Assembly: GCA_022495995.1 (NCBI GenBank)
Contig: JAFEMH010005430.1
Span: forward strand, 1 to 64,000
Origin: Adenophora triphylla var. japonica
Taxonomy: Eukaryota; Streptophyta; Magnoliopsida; Asterales; Campanulaceae
Direction: 5' to 3'
DNA: 64,000 bases
A model generated the notes under the pieces. It was not told the origin of the DNA and did no database searches. It saw only the letters and a program-made list of their open reading frames with translations. Below are positions 47,815 through 60,417 of this stretch, in pieces (the first letter of the stretch is position 1; each line of letters opens with the position of its first letter). The position numbers and the translations under genes were made by a program.

Positions 47815-48085
47815 GTTTTACCGGACACAGCTGAAGCTTTAATTTGTACCCAAGATTGGATACGCTCTACACCCATTGATCTTGAGCTTCCGAATGTGCA
47901 TGCTAAAGCTATTGAGGAATTGCAAGAGAAGTTGGAGAAACTTGAAATTGGTATTATATTTTTCTTTTCATATTTCTTATTATTTTAAATGAGTCTGCTA
48001 TGAAATTTACATACTGCAACTTTTTGTTCTTTTAGATGCATTCGGAGGTGGACCAAAGTTTTTTGAACCGGACATCGTCGATTAA
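47815..48085 (+). pseudogene. hAT transposase (RICESLEEPER-like) C-terminal fragment
   Basis: 47815-47950 reads VLPDTAEALICTQDWIRS, then PNVHAKAIEELQEKLEKL. The EALICTQDWLR segment ends the hAT dimerisation region of plant domesticated or transposon hAT proteins. A GT...AG intron (47951-48035) would join it to DAFGGGPKFFEPDIVD and a stop at 48083-48085. Everything upstream is lost at the Mutator-like element border (47750), so this is a truncated remnant. Confidence 0.6.
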
Positions 48086-48625
48086 TTAACTCCATAAAGG
48101 TTTGACCCTTTCACCCTTCTGCTCTCCTTGTGAAAACTGTTAAACTGCTGCTATGTGAATAGTTAAGGGTCTTGACAGGACTATCCAATCAGCACCTTTC
48201 CTTTTGATAAGATTTTAGCAATCACTGGAATTTAATCGGACATGTGAACAAACTACATTTAAACTTTCTATCTAGGAAAAAGGTGGGCTGCGATGAGATT
48301 GTATGTCTTCTTTTCAAATGGCAATTCAGCAAGTATCCCTCCTGATTTTCACTGAATCTGAAAAAATTATCTCTGTACTTTTATGTTCTAATTGCTGTTG
48401 AGAATAATTATGTTCAGAATAGCTGGTCTTAATAAACTATATCTTCATAAATTGGTCTGAATGTTGTATTCCAAGGAGTTGTTTAATAACTATTAACTTC
48501 CTAAAATACCTTAATGCCGTGGATCCTTTCATGGCCTTGTCTTAGCTCTTGAGAGGCAGTCTGCAAAGTGTGATTGAGCAAAGGAAATTCCTTGTTTCAT
48601 TTACTCATTGCCTTCGAATTTCCTG

Positions 48626-48661
<36 letters not shown>

Positions 48662-48822
48662 TATTAATGCCACTTTGATGTGGCAGCAGATTTTTTTTTT
48701 TAATATTTTATTCTAACTATTATTGCAGTGCAAGAGCTTACATTCAGTCTGCAAAGTGTGATTGATTTTGTGTTTGAGTAATCCGTTTTGTCATTATTCT
48801 TTGGTTTCTTTTTTATCTCCAG
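48086..48822. other. Intron-like spacer
   Basis: No exon recognised; includes a ~31-base A run (48628-48659). The phrase CAGTCTGCAAAGTGTGATTG occurs twice (near 48557 and 48748). Confidence 0.4.
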
Positions 48823-48935
48823 CTACAATGGGATTTGATCGAGCACTTGTATTAGAGGTCTTCTTTGCCTGCAACAAGAACGAGGAGCTGGCTGCTAACT
48901 ACCTTTTAGATCACATGCACGAGTTTGAAGACTAG
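48823..48935 (+). pseudogene. RAD23: RAD23-like last exon (UBA2 domain) fragment
   Basis: After a TTTTATCTCCAG acceptor the exon reads [20 protein letters not shown] and [15 protein letters not shown], then TAG. This is the C-terminal ubiquitin-associated domain of plant RAD23 proteins, which shuttle ubiquitinated cargo to the proteasome. No other RAD23 exon (ubiquitin-like, UBA1, XPC-binding) is present upstream, so it is an isolated fragment, by truncation or capture. Confidence 0.85.
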
Positions 48936-49715
48936 TGTTGATATCCAACTGTCTTCTTTTTCTCTTCATCGTTGTCATCCTTTTCTTTCAAGCACATATA
49001 TTTCAGGAATGATGGACAGTGGTGGGACAATGTCAAATTGTAACTACATAATTCTGCTTGCTTCTGCTTCTGTTTTTTTTTTCTTTCTCTTTTTCTCATG
49101 AACTATCTCCGTTTTAGGATCTGTTGTGTCTTTGTGTCATATACTGTTTTGTGCTTTCCTCTCTGGATTTTTGATGAATTTTTAAAACTAGTGACCTTGA
49201 AATTGAATTACTGGTTATGCTTTGGGGATTTAAACTTGGCTCTTCTTTGCTTGGATGTTTTTTTTAGAATCTGTTGTGTCATATACTGTTTTTTTATGGA
49301 CATTGTTTTTTTTTTATGGTTGTGTGTGTTGTTTTGATGGATTGGTTTTAAAATCGAATATTACCGAACCGACACTTACCGAAGCCGAAAATCGACTACA
49401 CCGAACCGAGCTAAAACCGAGTGGTGACAGTTTGTTAAAATTAGAAACCGAATACTTTTGGTTCGATAACGATTTTAGCCTAAAACCGAGCCAAACCGTA
49501 CCGAGCACAAACTGACACTTTTAATTTTTTGTTGTCGAGATAAATCCAATCATTTTCACTCTTTTAGCTTATGAAATTAACACAAAATGTAATAAAAAAA
49601 CATGGTCTTGCTACCAAAGGTAATTTTTCAATAGATAAGGACTTTTGTGTGATAAAAAAATCCCAGCATGCATCTAACTCTTTACCGATGTAATCAAAGA
49701 ACATGGTCTTGCACA
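48936..49715. other. RAD23-like 3' flank and CCGAACCGA-rich repeat
   Basis: 48936-49080 could be the former 3' UTR. 49360-49510 is a degenerate array of ACCGAACCGA / CCGAGC units like those of other plant MITEs. No gene. Confidence 0.4.
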
Positions 49716-49975
49716 TACTCCCTCCGTCCCAACAATTGCTACATCCGGAAATGGGAGGGAAGAAAATATGTTGAGTGTAATTTGAAAATAGGAGAGAGAA
49801 TTAGTGGAGGAAATAGTAAATTTGAAATTGTTGTGAGTGTAATAGAGAATTAGGAGAGAGAATGAGTGGAGGAAATAATGAAAATTCTTTACCAAAAAAG
49901 GAAAAAGGAAAGGTGAAACTTCTAACGAACACCCTTTTGAATATTAGTGAAGCTTTTATTGAAACGGAGGGAGTA
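49716..49975. mobile_element. Stowaway-type MITE
   Basis: TACTCCCTCCGTCCCAACAA at the left, TTGAAACGGAGGGAGTA at the right, TA borders, with an internal direct duplication of GGAGAGAGAAT(T/G)AGTGGAGG. Confidence 0.85.
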
Positions 49976-50625
49976 TATTAAATAGTCGACTTCCTTACAA
50001 ATAAACATTCATTTAGGGACAACAGAATAGATACTCTCTCTCTCTCTCTCTCCCGATGAACGTCGAAAAAAAAATCAAATCGCTAAAGGAATATCGAAAA
50101 AAGTTTCAAATTTGTTCTCGATCACGATCACGTGCAAATTTGAAAAGTTCTATAATTGTTTACATTACTTATCCTATTCTACGTCAGAAAAAATGATACA
50201 AAAGGCATGGAGAGCCAAAACAACCCTAACTTGGACTCCATCGCCAGAAGCATTAGCCTAAAAAAAAAACATATTCCAAAAAAAAAAAGAGTATCATACA
50301 ATCCACCGTCCTCCGTGTCAACAAGTTTCCCAAGGTTAATAATGTACATTTCTTGTAAATGATATATAGATCCTACAGTAACTTCAACCCCCCTCCCCCC
50401 ACAAACCCACCATTCCAAACTAGGGTTAGAATATTCAAGCTGAGCTTCCTTCATGAACACCTTGGGGTTCTTGTTTCACTTTCTTGTAGTGTAATGAGTT
50501 AATTTACGATGACCAAATCAGTAAACGGCTAATTTATCAGTGTAATGAAGGTGAAATGGTGGATAACTTTTTTTAGTGGGGGTTTCATAGCTACTGTTAC
50601 AAACGGAACTAGTTTCTTTAACTTA
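49976..50625. other. Downstream region of the PAT gene
   Basis: Likely 3' UTR and spacer; a (TC)n run at about 50035-50052; no reading frame supported. Confidence 0.4.
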
Positions 50626-53600
50626 CTAGAACTCTTGGGAATCCAATTCTGGCTTTGATGGATACTCGAGACCTTGTAGGGCGGGCATCCTTCGTATATC
50701 TTCATCCGTGTATGCTGGAAGGAACCAGTATCTCTTGTCCGTGCCAAACACCTGAATATAAATACATTTTCATTTTTTTAGTTTAAAAACAAAAGTTAAA
50801 AAAATCCTAACTAAACCAACACTGTTTGATCTGTTAGCAAACTTAATAGTCCAGTCACATTCCAACAGGGTTTGAATTGATCTGCTTGCAAGCTTAGTAA
50901 ATCAGTCCCATTTGATCCCTTAAGATCCAATTACATTCTGTTCATTTGTGGTTTGCTAGTAACTAAATCAAGAAGAACCATCTACGAGGGTCCATTAATT
51001 TACAAGGGTCCACTGCCACATGGGCATACGAGGGTCCACTAATTTACAAGGGTCCAATGCCACATGGGCAGTATTGGTAAATCAAACACAAACAAAAAGA
51101 GCAAATTTGAAAAAAAATAAAATAAAAAATTGGACATTCATTTTGGGACGGAGGGAGTATTAATTAAGTCATTTTTCCTAATTTGTGTGCAGGGTGAACC
51201 CCAACACTTGCCAGACTGAAATTTAGAGCAAAACTTTTTTACTCCTGTATCCAATTTTCTTCTTAGATAACTAACTATTAGAGCATTAAGTATCTAAATT
51301 TTCCACAATCAAGTGTCCTGCCTCTTAATTAATGTCACTATATCTGGATAAGCTCTTCTGAGAACTGCTCATTATTGGTATGATGAACTTTGGGCATGAT
51401 TTTGTTAGAATGAAAGATGTCCGTTGATTGAGAAATAGTTTCACAAACAATCTCTTACCTGGTAAAAGTTCCTCTTGCGACCAAGGTCATAGCGCCATTT
51501 TGCGGTGGTCTTCTTCTCATATGCCTGAGCACAAGATAATATGCCAATCAACAACATTGACATCCACTATCTATTACTCTCTTCGTCCCAAAATGACTGC
51601 CCATTTTTTCATTTAAGAGACAATCTGAAAAATATATGACTTTTAGTAGAAAAGATGCATGATTATCCTTGTTATTTACTTTCAAGCTTTTACTTTTGCA
51701 AGTATATAATGAACTAAAAATCAATAAAAAACCATTTAGGGACAGTTTTTTAGAATAAGGTCAGTCATTATGGGAAAAGATTTTCTTGAGAATAATCATT
51801 CATTTTGGGACGGAGGGATTAAATATTTAAAAAGGAGAATATCACCGTGTAAGAGAAGATAAGAGGGATTGGGGGTGAAAGCAATACCTCAATCGTCGTT
51901 GTATTAGCAGCCACCAGTGATATGTGCATAATCAGAAACCCAAATACACTCAAAGCAAATGCTAGATTCAAGACTATGAAACAAGCAAGAAAAGTAGCAG
52001 ATTAATAACACCAAGCAAAGGGAAAAGGAGCTGAAAAAAGGGTTTATTAGTTCTTACCAAATGCAAGAAAAGTAGTTGCTAGAGTGCTTGGTGATCCAGG
52101 AATCTCCCCATCACTGAAGAATGCTATAAAATGAGGTAATAAGGCTAAAGTAACAAGCGTTGTCTCAAGGAATGTGTAGAACTGCATTAAGCAATAAAAG
52201 TTTAATCAAATTTCTTTGTCCAATGGATGAAAAACCCATGCATACAGATTCATGAATGCTAATCATATACTCCCTCTGTCCGGAATGATAGTCCCACTTT
52301 TTTAGTCATAATTTTATTTAACTCTGAAATTACAAATTTAAGAATTCCATTGGAATAGTTATTTTTTCCTAAATCTTTGCTCAGAGTTAAATAAAATTAA
52401 TGACTAAAAAATGGGACTATCATTCTGGGACAGAGGGAGTACTATGCGATAAACTTTAGGTCTGCAAAAGTCAAATAACATTGTATACATTATTCATTGT
52501 TGGAGCTTTGTGTCAAAGGTTATGCAGCACTCACACTATTTGTAGATCAGAACTTAATTGCCAAGCAACCCTAACATAGATTCATCACTCAGGACTCACA
52601 CATGTCGGTTACAACACATCACAGCTTCCCCTTCCAGTATATCAGGAAATCTTTTTATTGCTCCTCACCTGATTAATATACAATGCGTGTGCAATACCCA
52701 TCTCGTATATAGGGACTAAACCAAGCTTGTCAGATCATCGTCTTACTACCCATTTCCATCATTACATTGATTTTTTCATTTATTGATCACCTTTCATGCA
52801 GATCCAAATATAATTGTTTATGAAAAAGTTTAGCATGAGATACTAAGTATATTTCCATCATTAATATACTCAATTGTCAAGCCACAAAATCATCTGAAAG
52901 CTTAGAGATTGCGAGGAAACCAAACAGTGTGAATTAAATGTAGAAATGTGCAATCACCAATACATATCTTCCCTTCTTTTCGGATAAACACCCCTCACAT
53001 CATCCTTTGAATAGTTACACCGAACTTTTGAAGACAACCTTGCATTTGTACAACTACTTCGTCCATGACGACCTTCTTAAAAAAATTTATTATAGATGCA
53101 TTATTTCCCTTGAGAATTATGAAAATAGCAATCTCCCATCAGTAACCTACTTGCTTTTTCAACTGGATGAGTAGAATCATGAAAGTTGTAGGTTAATAAA
53201 AGGTAAAGAGAATCCCCGAATGGACATCCAAAACAGAAGGAATTGAGGATCCATCTACAAATGCAATACACTGTAATCACATTTATCCTACAAAGACTAA
53301 CACCTCTTTTATCTTGTCTCCTTGAACAACTTATGGAGAAAAGGAAATTTTTTACCAACATGTAACCTTGCTCTTGTCAATAGAGGGATTTTCCAACCCA
53401 AAATCCGGATTGGGTGTAAAGTCTTGACAAAGGGCCCGCCAGGGAGATAATCTCTTAAATATATAGATATACAAAGACACTCCAAGTAAAATTTCTGTGC
53501 TTGCAACTTTTGTGTTGCAAGCGAGGAGCACTTTTGTACTAGCTATACAAAACTATGTCCCAAAAGAGTTTGAGCTTCCTAACATCCTTGCAACAATTTT

Positions 53601-55286
53601 TTTTTTTGATAGGAAACATCCTTGCAACAATCAATATCACCATTCAAAAATCATTTTCTGCCTACATTTTTTGAGATTTTTCAGAATAGAACAGAAAACT
53701 AATATGAAAAAGCTATGCCAGCATGCGTTAAAGCATAGTAGGCTGTTGCTATTATAGCAAACTAATTACCAATATCATTTGAATAATGAGTAAAGGGAAG
53801 TGCAATAGATTGTTAGCTTAAGAAGACTACAAGAGCACAATTCTTACAAATCAAGAAGTTACCGATTTCTCTCACCCAGTAGAAGTAACAACGTTTTATA
53901 AAGAAACCACAACAAAACATGTTTAGCTTAATATAACTTTCAAGATTAGCTACTTCTAAGAGAGGAGGAAAGACGTACCAAGAAGAGGAGGAAATACTTG
54001 TAATTCAATGCCCCGACACAGTTAACAACCCAAACACAATGATGATCCATTTTCAGCACGCACCTCCCACCTAAATCAAAAGAAAACATCTTATTTCTTA
54101 CTTTAAAACCAAATTAGAAGAGAGAAAATACTTAAAAACAGTTTGTTAAAAAAAAAAAAAAAAACTCACACACTGAACAATGGTGACATCGAGGTGGTTT
54201 CAACTGGTTACACTTCCGACAGTACCGGATCCTTGGATTGGCTGGATCAGATACCAAACCTCCAAACTCAGATCCTGTCAATGGGTCCGCGTCCCCTCTT
54301 TCCTCATCTGTGGCAGGCCTATAATTTGATGGCACACTACCAGGGTCCGTAAAAACTACAGAAAAGTAACTCCATAGCAGCATCACCAACTGCAATCATA
54401 GTTATTACTGAAGTTAAAGCTTTAATTTATTTTTAACATACTTGCTAGTAGCTATACAAGTTCTACTAGGATACTCACAATCTAAGTACCCTTTGGCGAA
54501 AAGTCAAAAGCTAAGTTGGTCAAACTAAGCAACATTGGTCAATCTGAAGCTAAACGGAAGACCAAAACAAAATCCGAAGAACATTTCAAACTCAGAAGAC
54601 CAAAACAACAGCAGTCAATCAACTAATACCAAGCACGAAATACCTATATTTTCCTGTTATACCCCTACAAGTTTTGAGCTACCATAACTGAATTGTTCCC
54701 ATTAAAATCAATAAACTGCTCAAAATAATTTCTCAATGGCTTATAAATGGCTGAAATCTCCATAAACCAAGAAAAATATCTCTACAATTAACATAAAAAA
54801 AAAAAACATAATTTAAAACATAGTTATGATAGTAACTTTGCACAGATAACATCAATAGCAAAGTTCCCAAATTGATATCTAAGTAGCTGAATTACTATGA
54901 ACCACCTAGCTTGGCTATTCATTTGACAGCAAAACTAAATCTATAAAGCTATAAAAATAAAACTGAAATCTGAATATTATACTCATTATTCAACAAACCC
55001 ATAAACTAAAAGCTTCAAAATCAAAAGAAAACCCCAAAAGAAGGGTTGAGATTTTCAAAGAAAACGAAAAACTTACCAAACAATGAAACAATATCAAGAC
55101 AACAACAGCAAGAAGTGAATCAAGGCCGCCGGAGGTCAAAGAAGGTCCATAATTGGACAAAACGACAGCGTAATAGGTGACACCCACAACACCAAGAACC
55201 AGCAAGATCATGATCGAGCCCAAACCTCGCAGGGCACTACAGAATTTGAACACATTCCAAGCCATAATAGCTCCAGATCTATGCAT
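50626..55286 (-). CDS. PAT14: DHHC protein S-acyltransferase (PAT13/14 type), seven exons
   Basis: Palmitoyltransferase that attaches acyl chains to cysteines of membrane-associated proteins. Exons: 55077-55286, 54170-54389, 53979-54070, 52058-52181, 51888-51973, 51459-51524 and 50626-50751; 924 bases, 307 residues plus stop, all joins in frame with GT/AG ends. Two membrane segments precede the catalytic region ([20 protein letters not shown] in exon 1, [13 protein letters not shown] in exon 2). The Cys-rich [18 protein letters not shown] leads to DHHC in [11 protein letters not shown] (exon 3). Two more membrane segments lie in exons 4 and 5, with the TTxE motif as NTTTIE, then the cytosolic tail ending PELDSQEF. 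It closely resembles Arabidopsis PAT13/PAT14; which one cannot be told. Introns carry several MITEs. Confidence 0.96.
50983..51070. repeat. 44-bp tandem duplication in the last PAT intron
   Basis: Two copies of TACGAGGGTCCA(C/T)TAATTTAC followed by AAGGGTCCA(C/A)TGCCACATGG. Confidence 0.9.
51125..51160. mobile_element. One-sided Stowaway end in the last PAT intron
   Basis: GGACATTCATTTTGGGACGG then AGGGAGTA, without a left partner. Confidence 0.6.
51575..51821. mobile_element. Stowaway-type MITE in PAT intron 5
   Basis: TACTCTCTTCGTCCCAAAAT at the left and TTTTGGGACGGAGGGATTA at the right; ends slightly eroded. Confidence 0.8.
52268..52441. mobile_element. Stowaway-type MITE in PAT intron 3
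   Basis: TACTCCCTCTGTCCGGAATG and its complement; long arms (TTTTAGTCATAATTTTATTT against its reverse) make a near-perfect hairpin of 174 bases. Confidence 0.9.
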
Positions 55287-55782
55287 ACTCCCCCAAAAAC
55301 TAAATAATTGTAAAATTAAATCAAAAATCAAAAATCAAAATTTTAAAAAGAAAATTCTCTAATCTATGCTTTACTTTGCTGTTGTTTAAGCTTTTGATTA
55401 AAAGATCGAATTTTGTTAAAACTTTTGATGTGGGTTTGGTTAGAGATTGTGATTTTTGTACAAGGGTTTATGAAAATTTCAGGTGAGGGGAATGGAATCC
55501 ATGATAGGTGTTTAGAGAGCGAGAGAGAGGGAGAGAGTGAAAAACAAGAGACTGTTTACGGAGGAAATGGGTGTGATTTTGCGAAATTTCTACCCATCTT
55601 TTTTAAATAAATGTTAATTAAAAATAAAGAATTATTCAAAGAAAAAAAAAACTTTCAAGAAAATTAGGTCATGCTTATAAAAAAACAAAGCAAAAGAAGA
55701 AGATTAGTTCTTAAATACTACGAGCAATATTTAATCAAATTTTATTCATTATTCACTATATATTTGGAAGACTAAATATTTA
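55287..55782. other. PAT 5' leader and upstream region
   Basis: Probable 5' UTR and promoter of the PAT gene; purine/pyrimidine-rich stretch at 55515-55560. No further gene. Confidence 0.4.
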
Positions 55783-56170
55783 GAAGTGGCATTTACAAAA
55801 AACTACTTTAGAAAGATGGAAATTACAAAAAAAAAAACACATAAATTCGAAATTACAAAAAAAAAGAATTTTTATTTTATTTTTTATTATCAGTTTTGAT
55901 CAAACAACTGATAATTTCAGTTATCACTTGTTTACGACTGATAACTGAAATTATCAGTTATTTGAAGCACAAATTACTCTTCAAACAACTGATAATTTCA
56001 GTTATCAGTTGTAAACAACTGATAACTGAATTTATCAGTTGTTTGATCAAAATTGATAAAAAAAAAAAAAAAACGTTTTTGTAAAAAGAAAAAAAGTAGT
56101 TTTTTGTAATTTCCCATCTTACATGTTTTTTTTTGTAAATACCATCTTTTTTAGTGAGTTTTTTTTGTAA
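55783..56170. mobile_element. Palindromic fold-back element
   Basis: Outer arms with GGAAATTACAAAAA and CAAAAAACTACTTT occur in opposite orientation at 55795-55835 and 56088-56125. The core (55890-56060) is four alternating copies of CAACTGATAATTTCAGTTAT and its complement, so it can form several cruciforms. Superfamily not identified. Confidence 0.5.
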
Positions 56171-56883
56171 CACTAAACTCTTAGAAAAATATTTTTTTGT
56201 AAAAAAAGAAAAAAAAGTTTAGAAAGTAATTATTGCAATATTAATACATTTCTCACTAAACTCTTAGAAAAATATTTTTTTATAATAAAATTAAATGTAT
56301 TCTAAGATATCTACTAAATAAAAATTAAAATTAAAAATTTATGTTATAATTAAAAATATATTAATACTGATATTTTCTCATTTAATTCATTTTAAAAAAC
56401 TATATCTCAAAATGACAACCTGGAAAAAGCATTTGTCAAAATGACCAAGTTTGTGTAGAATTTTCTCGCTTAAACTCGCTATTACCAGTACCAAATTTAA
56501 ATTTCCTCAATTTTATTATGATATTTATGATAAGAAAAAAAATTATTATCTAAAATAATTTTCTAATAAAGAACTAAATGGGAAAAAAAATCAACTACTA
56601 CCTTCATAATTTCTTTTTTTTTTTGGGTTCACACTATAGGCAAGATTTATTGATTGAAATATGCCTTTGGTTTGTTTGGTCGCCTTCAAGAAAATCTAGA
56701 AGGTCATCTTTACATTTTTAGAAAATGACATTTTATCTTCTTGGTACCAACTAATGGATGTATTCCCCCTTTGTCCTATAATCTGATAATTGTCTTTCGA
56801 TTTTTCTTAATTTGTTTTACAAGTTTCAATAAATAAGAAAATTACAATGTACATTTTCTCAATCATTTTCTAGTTATTACCCT
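56171..56883. other. AT-rich spacer, no feature recognised
   Basis: Duplicated CTCACTAAACTCTTAGAAAA (about 56165 and 56250); otherwise featureless. Confidence 0.4.
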
Positions 56884-57111
56884 ATCGTTATGTTGGAAGT
56901 AGGGATTCGAGATCAGCTCGAAAAAAAAAACTTAAAAAAAAACTTGAAAAAAACTTGAACTTGAGTGAACTTTAGTTGTGATTCGACTCGAGCTAAAACG
57001 AAATCTTAAAATTCTTTTTGTATTCGAGTTGATCGTGCTCGACTCGTGTCTCGTTCGCAAACAATACGTTTTAAACTCGGTTCAAAAACTCGGAAAAAAA
57101 AAACTCAAAAA

Positions 57112-58262
57112 TCTATATATATATATATATATATTAAAGTGGGTGAGGAGGGCTATGGCGTCGCCACGTGGACAAGTTGAGGCAAACTCTTGATTTTGGA
57201 GAAGCCACGTCATCACTGTCCCAAAATCTATATGACTTTTGGTATTCTCCTTATTAGCTAATACTATTAGTTAATAATAATAGTTATTATATAGGTTAAC
57301 TATTACTATTAATAGTATTAGTTAACTATAATAGTTACTTTATAAGTTAACTATTACTATTAATTGTATTAGTTAACTATAGTAGCTACTATATATGTTA
57401 ACTATTACTATTAATAGTATTAGTTAACTATAATAGTTACTATATATGTTAACTATTACTATTAATTGTATTAGTTAACTATAATAGTTACTATATAAGT
57501 TAACTATTAACATTAATAGTATTAGTTAAGTATAATAGTTACTATATATATTAACTATTACTATTAATAGTATTAGTTAACTATAATAGTAAGTTAACTA
57601 TTACTATTAATAGTATTAGTTAACTATAATAGTTACTATATAAGTTAACTATTACTATTAATAGTATTAGTTAACTATAATAGTTATTATATATGTTAAC
57701 TATTATTATAAATAGTATTAATTTACTATATATGTTAAGTAATAGTATTATAGTTACAATATATGTTAACTATTAATATTAATAATATTAGTTAATCATA
57801 ATAGTTGCTATATATATATATATATATATATATCAAAGTAGGTCGTTAATAATGTCAATGAGCATTTAGCTTAAAGACGTACTTTTCTCGGGATGTTAAG
57901 GGTTGGAACTCCCTACATTGTATTTAAAATGTTGTCATTTGAAAAGAAAATAGGTCGTTACTTTTTTCATTCACTTTGTTAATGTCCATAAAAAATGTTG
58001 CATACTGACATAAATTATGACATCAAAAATAAATGACATAAAGTATGAACATCAAAAATAAAATAGCAAAAATTGCTACATTGTTAGTCACAATGCAATT
58101 CCTATTAAACTTATGTGCAACAAAGTTATTAAAATTAAACATAATTTTTCTAACTTTATAAATGTTAATGTTTTAATTCATTTATAATATACTTATAATA
58201 TAAAAAATAAATCATTATATTAGCAAATTAGTTTTTCGTGCGGAGCTCGGGTTACCTACTAG
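57112..58262 (+). mobile_element. Non-autonomous Helitron, second copy
   Basis: Starts TCTATATATATATATATA after A, ends with an eroded hairpin (CGTGCGGAGCTCGGG) and TTACCTACTAG followed by T. Same order as the copy at 30222-31561: GTGAGGAGGGCTATGG near the 5' end, minisatellite, then the conserved 3' segment. Lacks the MITE of the other copy. Confidence 0.85.
57250..57810. repeat. Palindromic AT minisatellite in the second Helitron
   Basis: About ten units of TTAACTATTACTATTAATAG plus TATTAGTTAACTATAATAG, the complement of the array at 30650-31170. Confidence 0.9.
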
Positions 58263-58393
58263 TTTTCTTTATTTCCTATCATTTTTCTTGAGCTCGTCTC
58301 GTTAAGTCATTAAAACTATTTTTTTCATTGTTGAAGATCTCCGGGTCAACTCTCGAGAAATTGAAGTATTAAACAAAACCACTATTGAAATTG

Positions 58394-58917
58394 TAGTTGA
58401 TCTTATAAAAAACGCGTTTTATTTTAAAATTAAAGAAAAATCATTTTTACACTTTCACTTAATAATACATACACTGAAACTTTTCATTTATACTAACACT
58501 AATACTTTTTTACCCTACACTGACACTATTTTATACTGTTACTTAATAATACATGCACTGACACTCTTTACACTGCATTTATTTAAACTAATACTGACAC
58601 TTTTTTACATTGACACTTAATAATCATGAACTGATACTATTTACACTGACATGTCACTCTTTACACTACACTAGCACTTTGTTACACTAACACTGACATT
58701 TTTTTACACTAACAACGACATTTAATAATACATCCACCCATTCTTTACACTTTCTAGCTTTGTCGCTACTTTGTTATACTAACACTGACACTTTTTCACA
58801 TTGACACTTAATAATACATGCACTGGCATTTTGTTAATCTAACACCGGCACTATCGAGGGAATCAAAACACGTTTTTTCTAATATTAAGGAAAAACCCGT
58901 TTTTTTAAGATTTTGGC
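58394..58917 (+). mobile_element. Short Mutator-like element of the CACTGACACT family
   Basis: Flanked by a perfect 9-base direct repeat TTGAAATTG (58385-58393 and 58918-58926). The left end TAGTTGATCTTATAAAAAAC and right end, reversed, GCCAAAATCTTAAAAAAAC resemble those of 9725-10971. The interior is the array ACACTGACACTTTTTTACAC; no gene-like core. Confidence 0.85.
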
Positions 58918-58926
58918 TTGAAATTG

Positions 58927-59694
58927 GGATGGGATGCAAAATGAAATTGGTAATTTATTGAGACATTATTTCTTTCCCGTTTCAGTTTAATGTTTTTAAT
59001 TTCACTTTACACGAATATTAAGAAAAAAAATAATGTTTTGAATATGAAAAAGTAAAGTAAGAGTACTCCCTCCGTCCCATTACAAAAGATATAAAAACCC
59101 TATTTTGATGTCCATTATAAAACACAAGCTCAAAAAGAAAAGTTTTTAATATTTGTTTATTCATGAGAATCATTTGTCATATTCACATCATCTATCTACT
59201 TAATATTTCCTACGCCACTATCTCTCTCCTACTTCACTTTTCATAGTTACAACACTTAGGCTTCGTTTGTTTCGCATAAAACGACTCCCGAAAAATGATT
59301 TCTCGTAAAAAAATATCGGAAAATGAAAATGTTTTTCGAAAAATGACCTAAACATATTTTCGACTGTTTGGTAAATCTAAAGAAAATGTGTTCCGAAAAA
59401 TATTTTCATGTGTTTGATAAATTAAAGAAAAATATTTTTCGATGAAAACACAATCCGAGATAAGTTGGAAAAGATTGGGTGGGTGGGGATTTGTAGGGGT
59501 GAGGTGAGTGGGTGTGGGGTAGGGTCGAGTATGGGTAGAGTAGTGGTGGTGGGGGAAATGTAAAGGGTAAGATGGTGCTAGGCTAGGGTGGTGATAAGGT
59601 AGGGTGTGGAGTAAGGTGGGTAGCCGAGAGATGAGGGGTAGGGTGGGTAGCCGAGAGTGGGGGGAGTTGTTAAAAAATAATATAAATTAATTAT
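58927..59694. other. Spacer with truncated MITEs and a G-rich patch
   Basis: A one-sided Stowaway end (TACTCCCTCCGTCCCATTAC) is at 59064. A Tourist-like end (GGCTTCGTTTGTTTCGC) is at about 59262, followed by a GGTGGGGT-rich patch (59465-59660) recalling the element at 24624. It is cut off by the gypsy LTR. Confidence 0.45.
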
Positions 59695-60417
59695 TGATAT
59701 GATCATGAAAAAAGATATTTGGGCATGTACAAATATATGAGGCCCAAAACGATAAATATGGATTGAAGGTTAAGAAAATAGGCCCAAGATAGGATGAGTC
59801 CGACATGGCGACTTAACCAAGAATATCGGCGGGAAACAAAGCCAAGCAAGAATCCCATTAGAGTCCATCATTAAATACTTTGATATTCTCAAGGCAAGAA
59901 TCTCGAATAAGGATGTTCATGACAGCGGCAACAACAAAGATTGTTGTCTTATCATGGTTGTCGTCTATAAGCGACATTTGGATTAGCGGACTACATTCCA
60001 AAAGCAGCCAAAGACGTTGCATTTGGGCCCACAAAATTTGTTATAATGATGAACTATCAGTCAGGAAAAAGGTGGCCTCTCCACTATATTTGAGTGCCCA
60101 TGCACACCCAATGGAAGAGTGACACCTGTCCAAGAGCATGTGACCTGCACATGACATGAGCAAGTATATAAACAACATCAGAAGGCAAAATTGGGTAAGA
60201 CTCAAGTACATTTTGTAGTATTTCTCAAGTTTCCATTGTACTATCTTATTTTCTAGATCTTGTACTTATCCTCACACCGGAGGGGCTTTGTCGGAGATGC
60301 CCCTGGCCTATTTTACATGTGCTTTGTGTGTAGGAGATCACAGAGAAGACGCAGGAGTATCCCCAGTATCAAGCTACTCATTCAGGCCTTTGCAACCATC
60401 TTTTAGTGGCAGCATCA
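59695..60417 (+). repeat. 5' LTR of the right-edge gypsy element
   Basis: Proposed from TGATATGATCATG to GGCAGCATCA; the end fits the GCATCA end of the related solo LTR, the start is less certain because the partner LTR is outside the window. Confidence 0.65.

Larger units (their letters stand above)
56884..58330. repeat. CTCGAGCTCG-type repeat interrupted by a Helitron
   Basis: 56884-57111 holds degenerate ACTCGAGCT / TCGACTCG / AACTCGG words, which resume at 58290 (GAGCTCGTCTCG, TCTCGAG) after the Helitron. Such arrays occur in many dispersed plant MITEs. Ends not defined. Confidence 0.4.
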
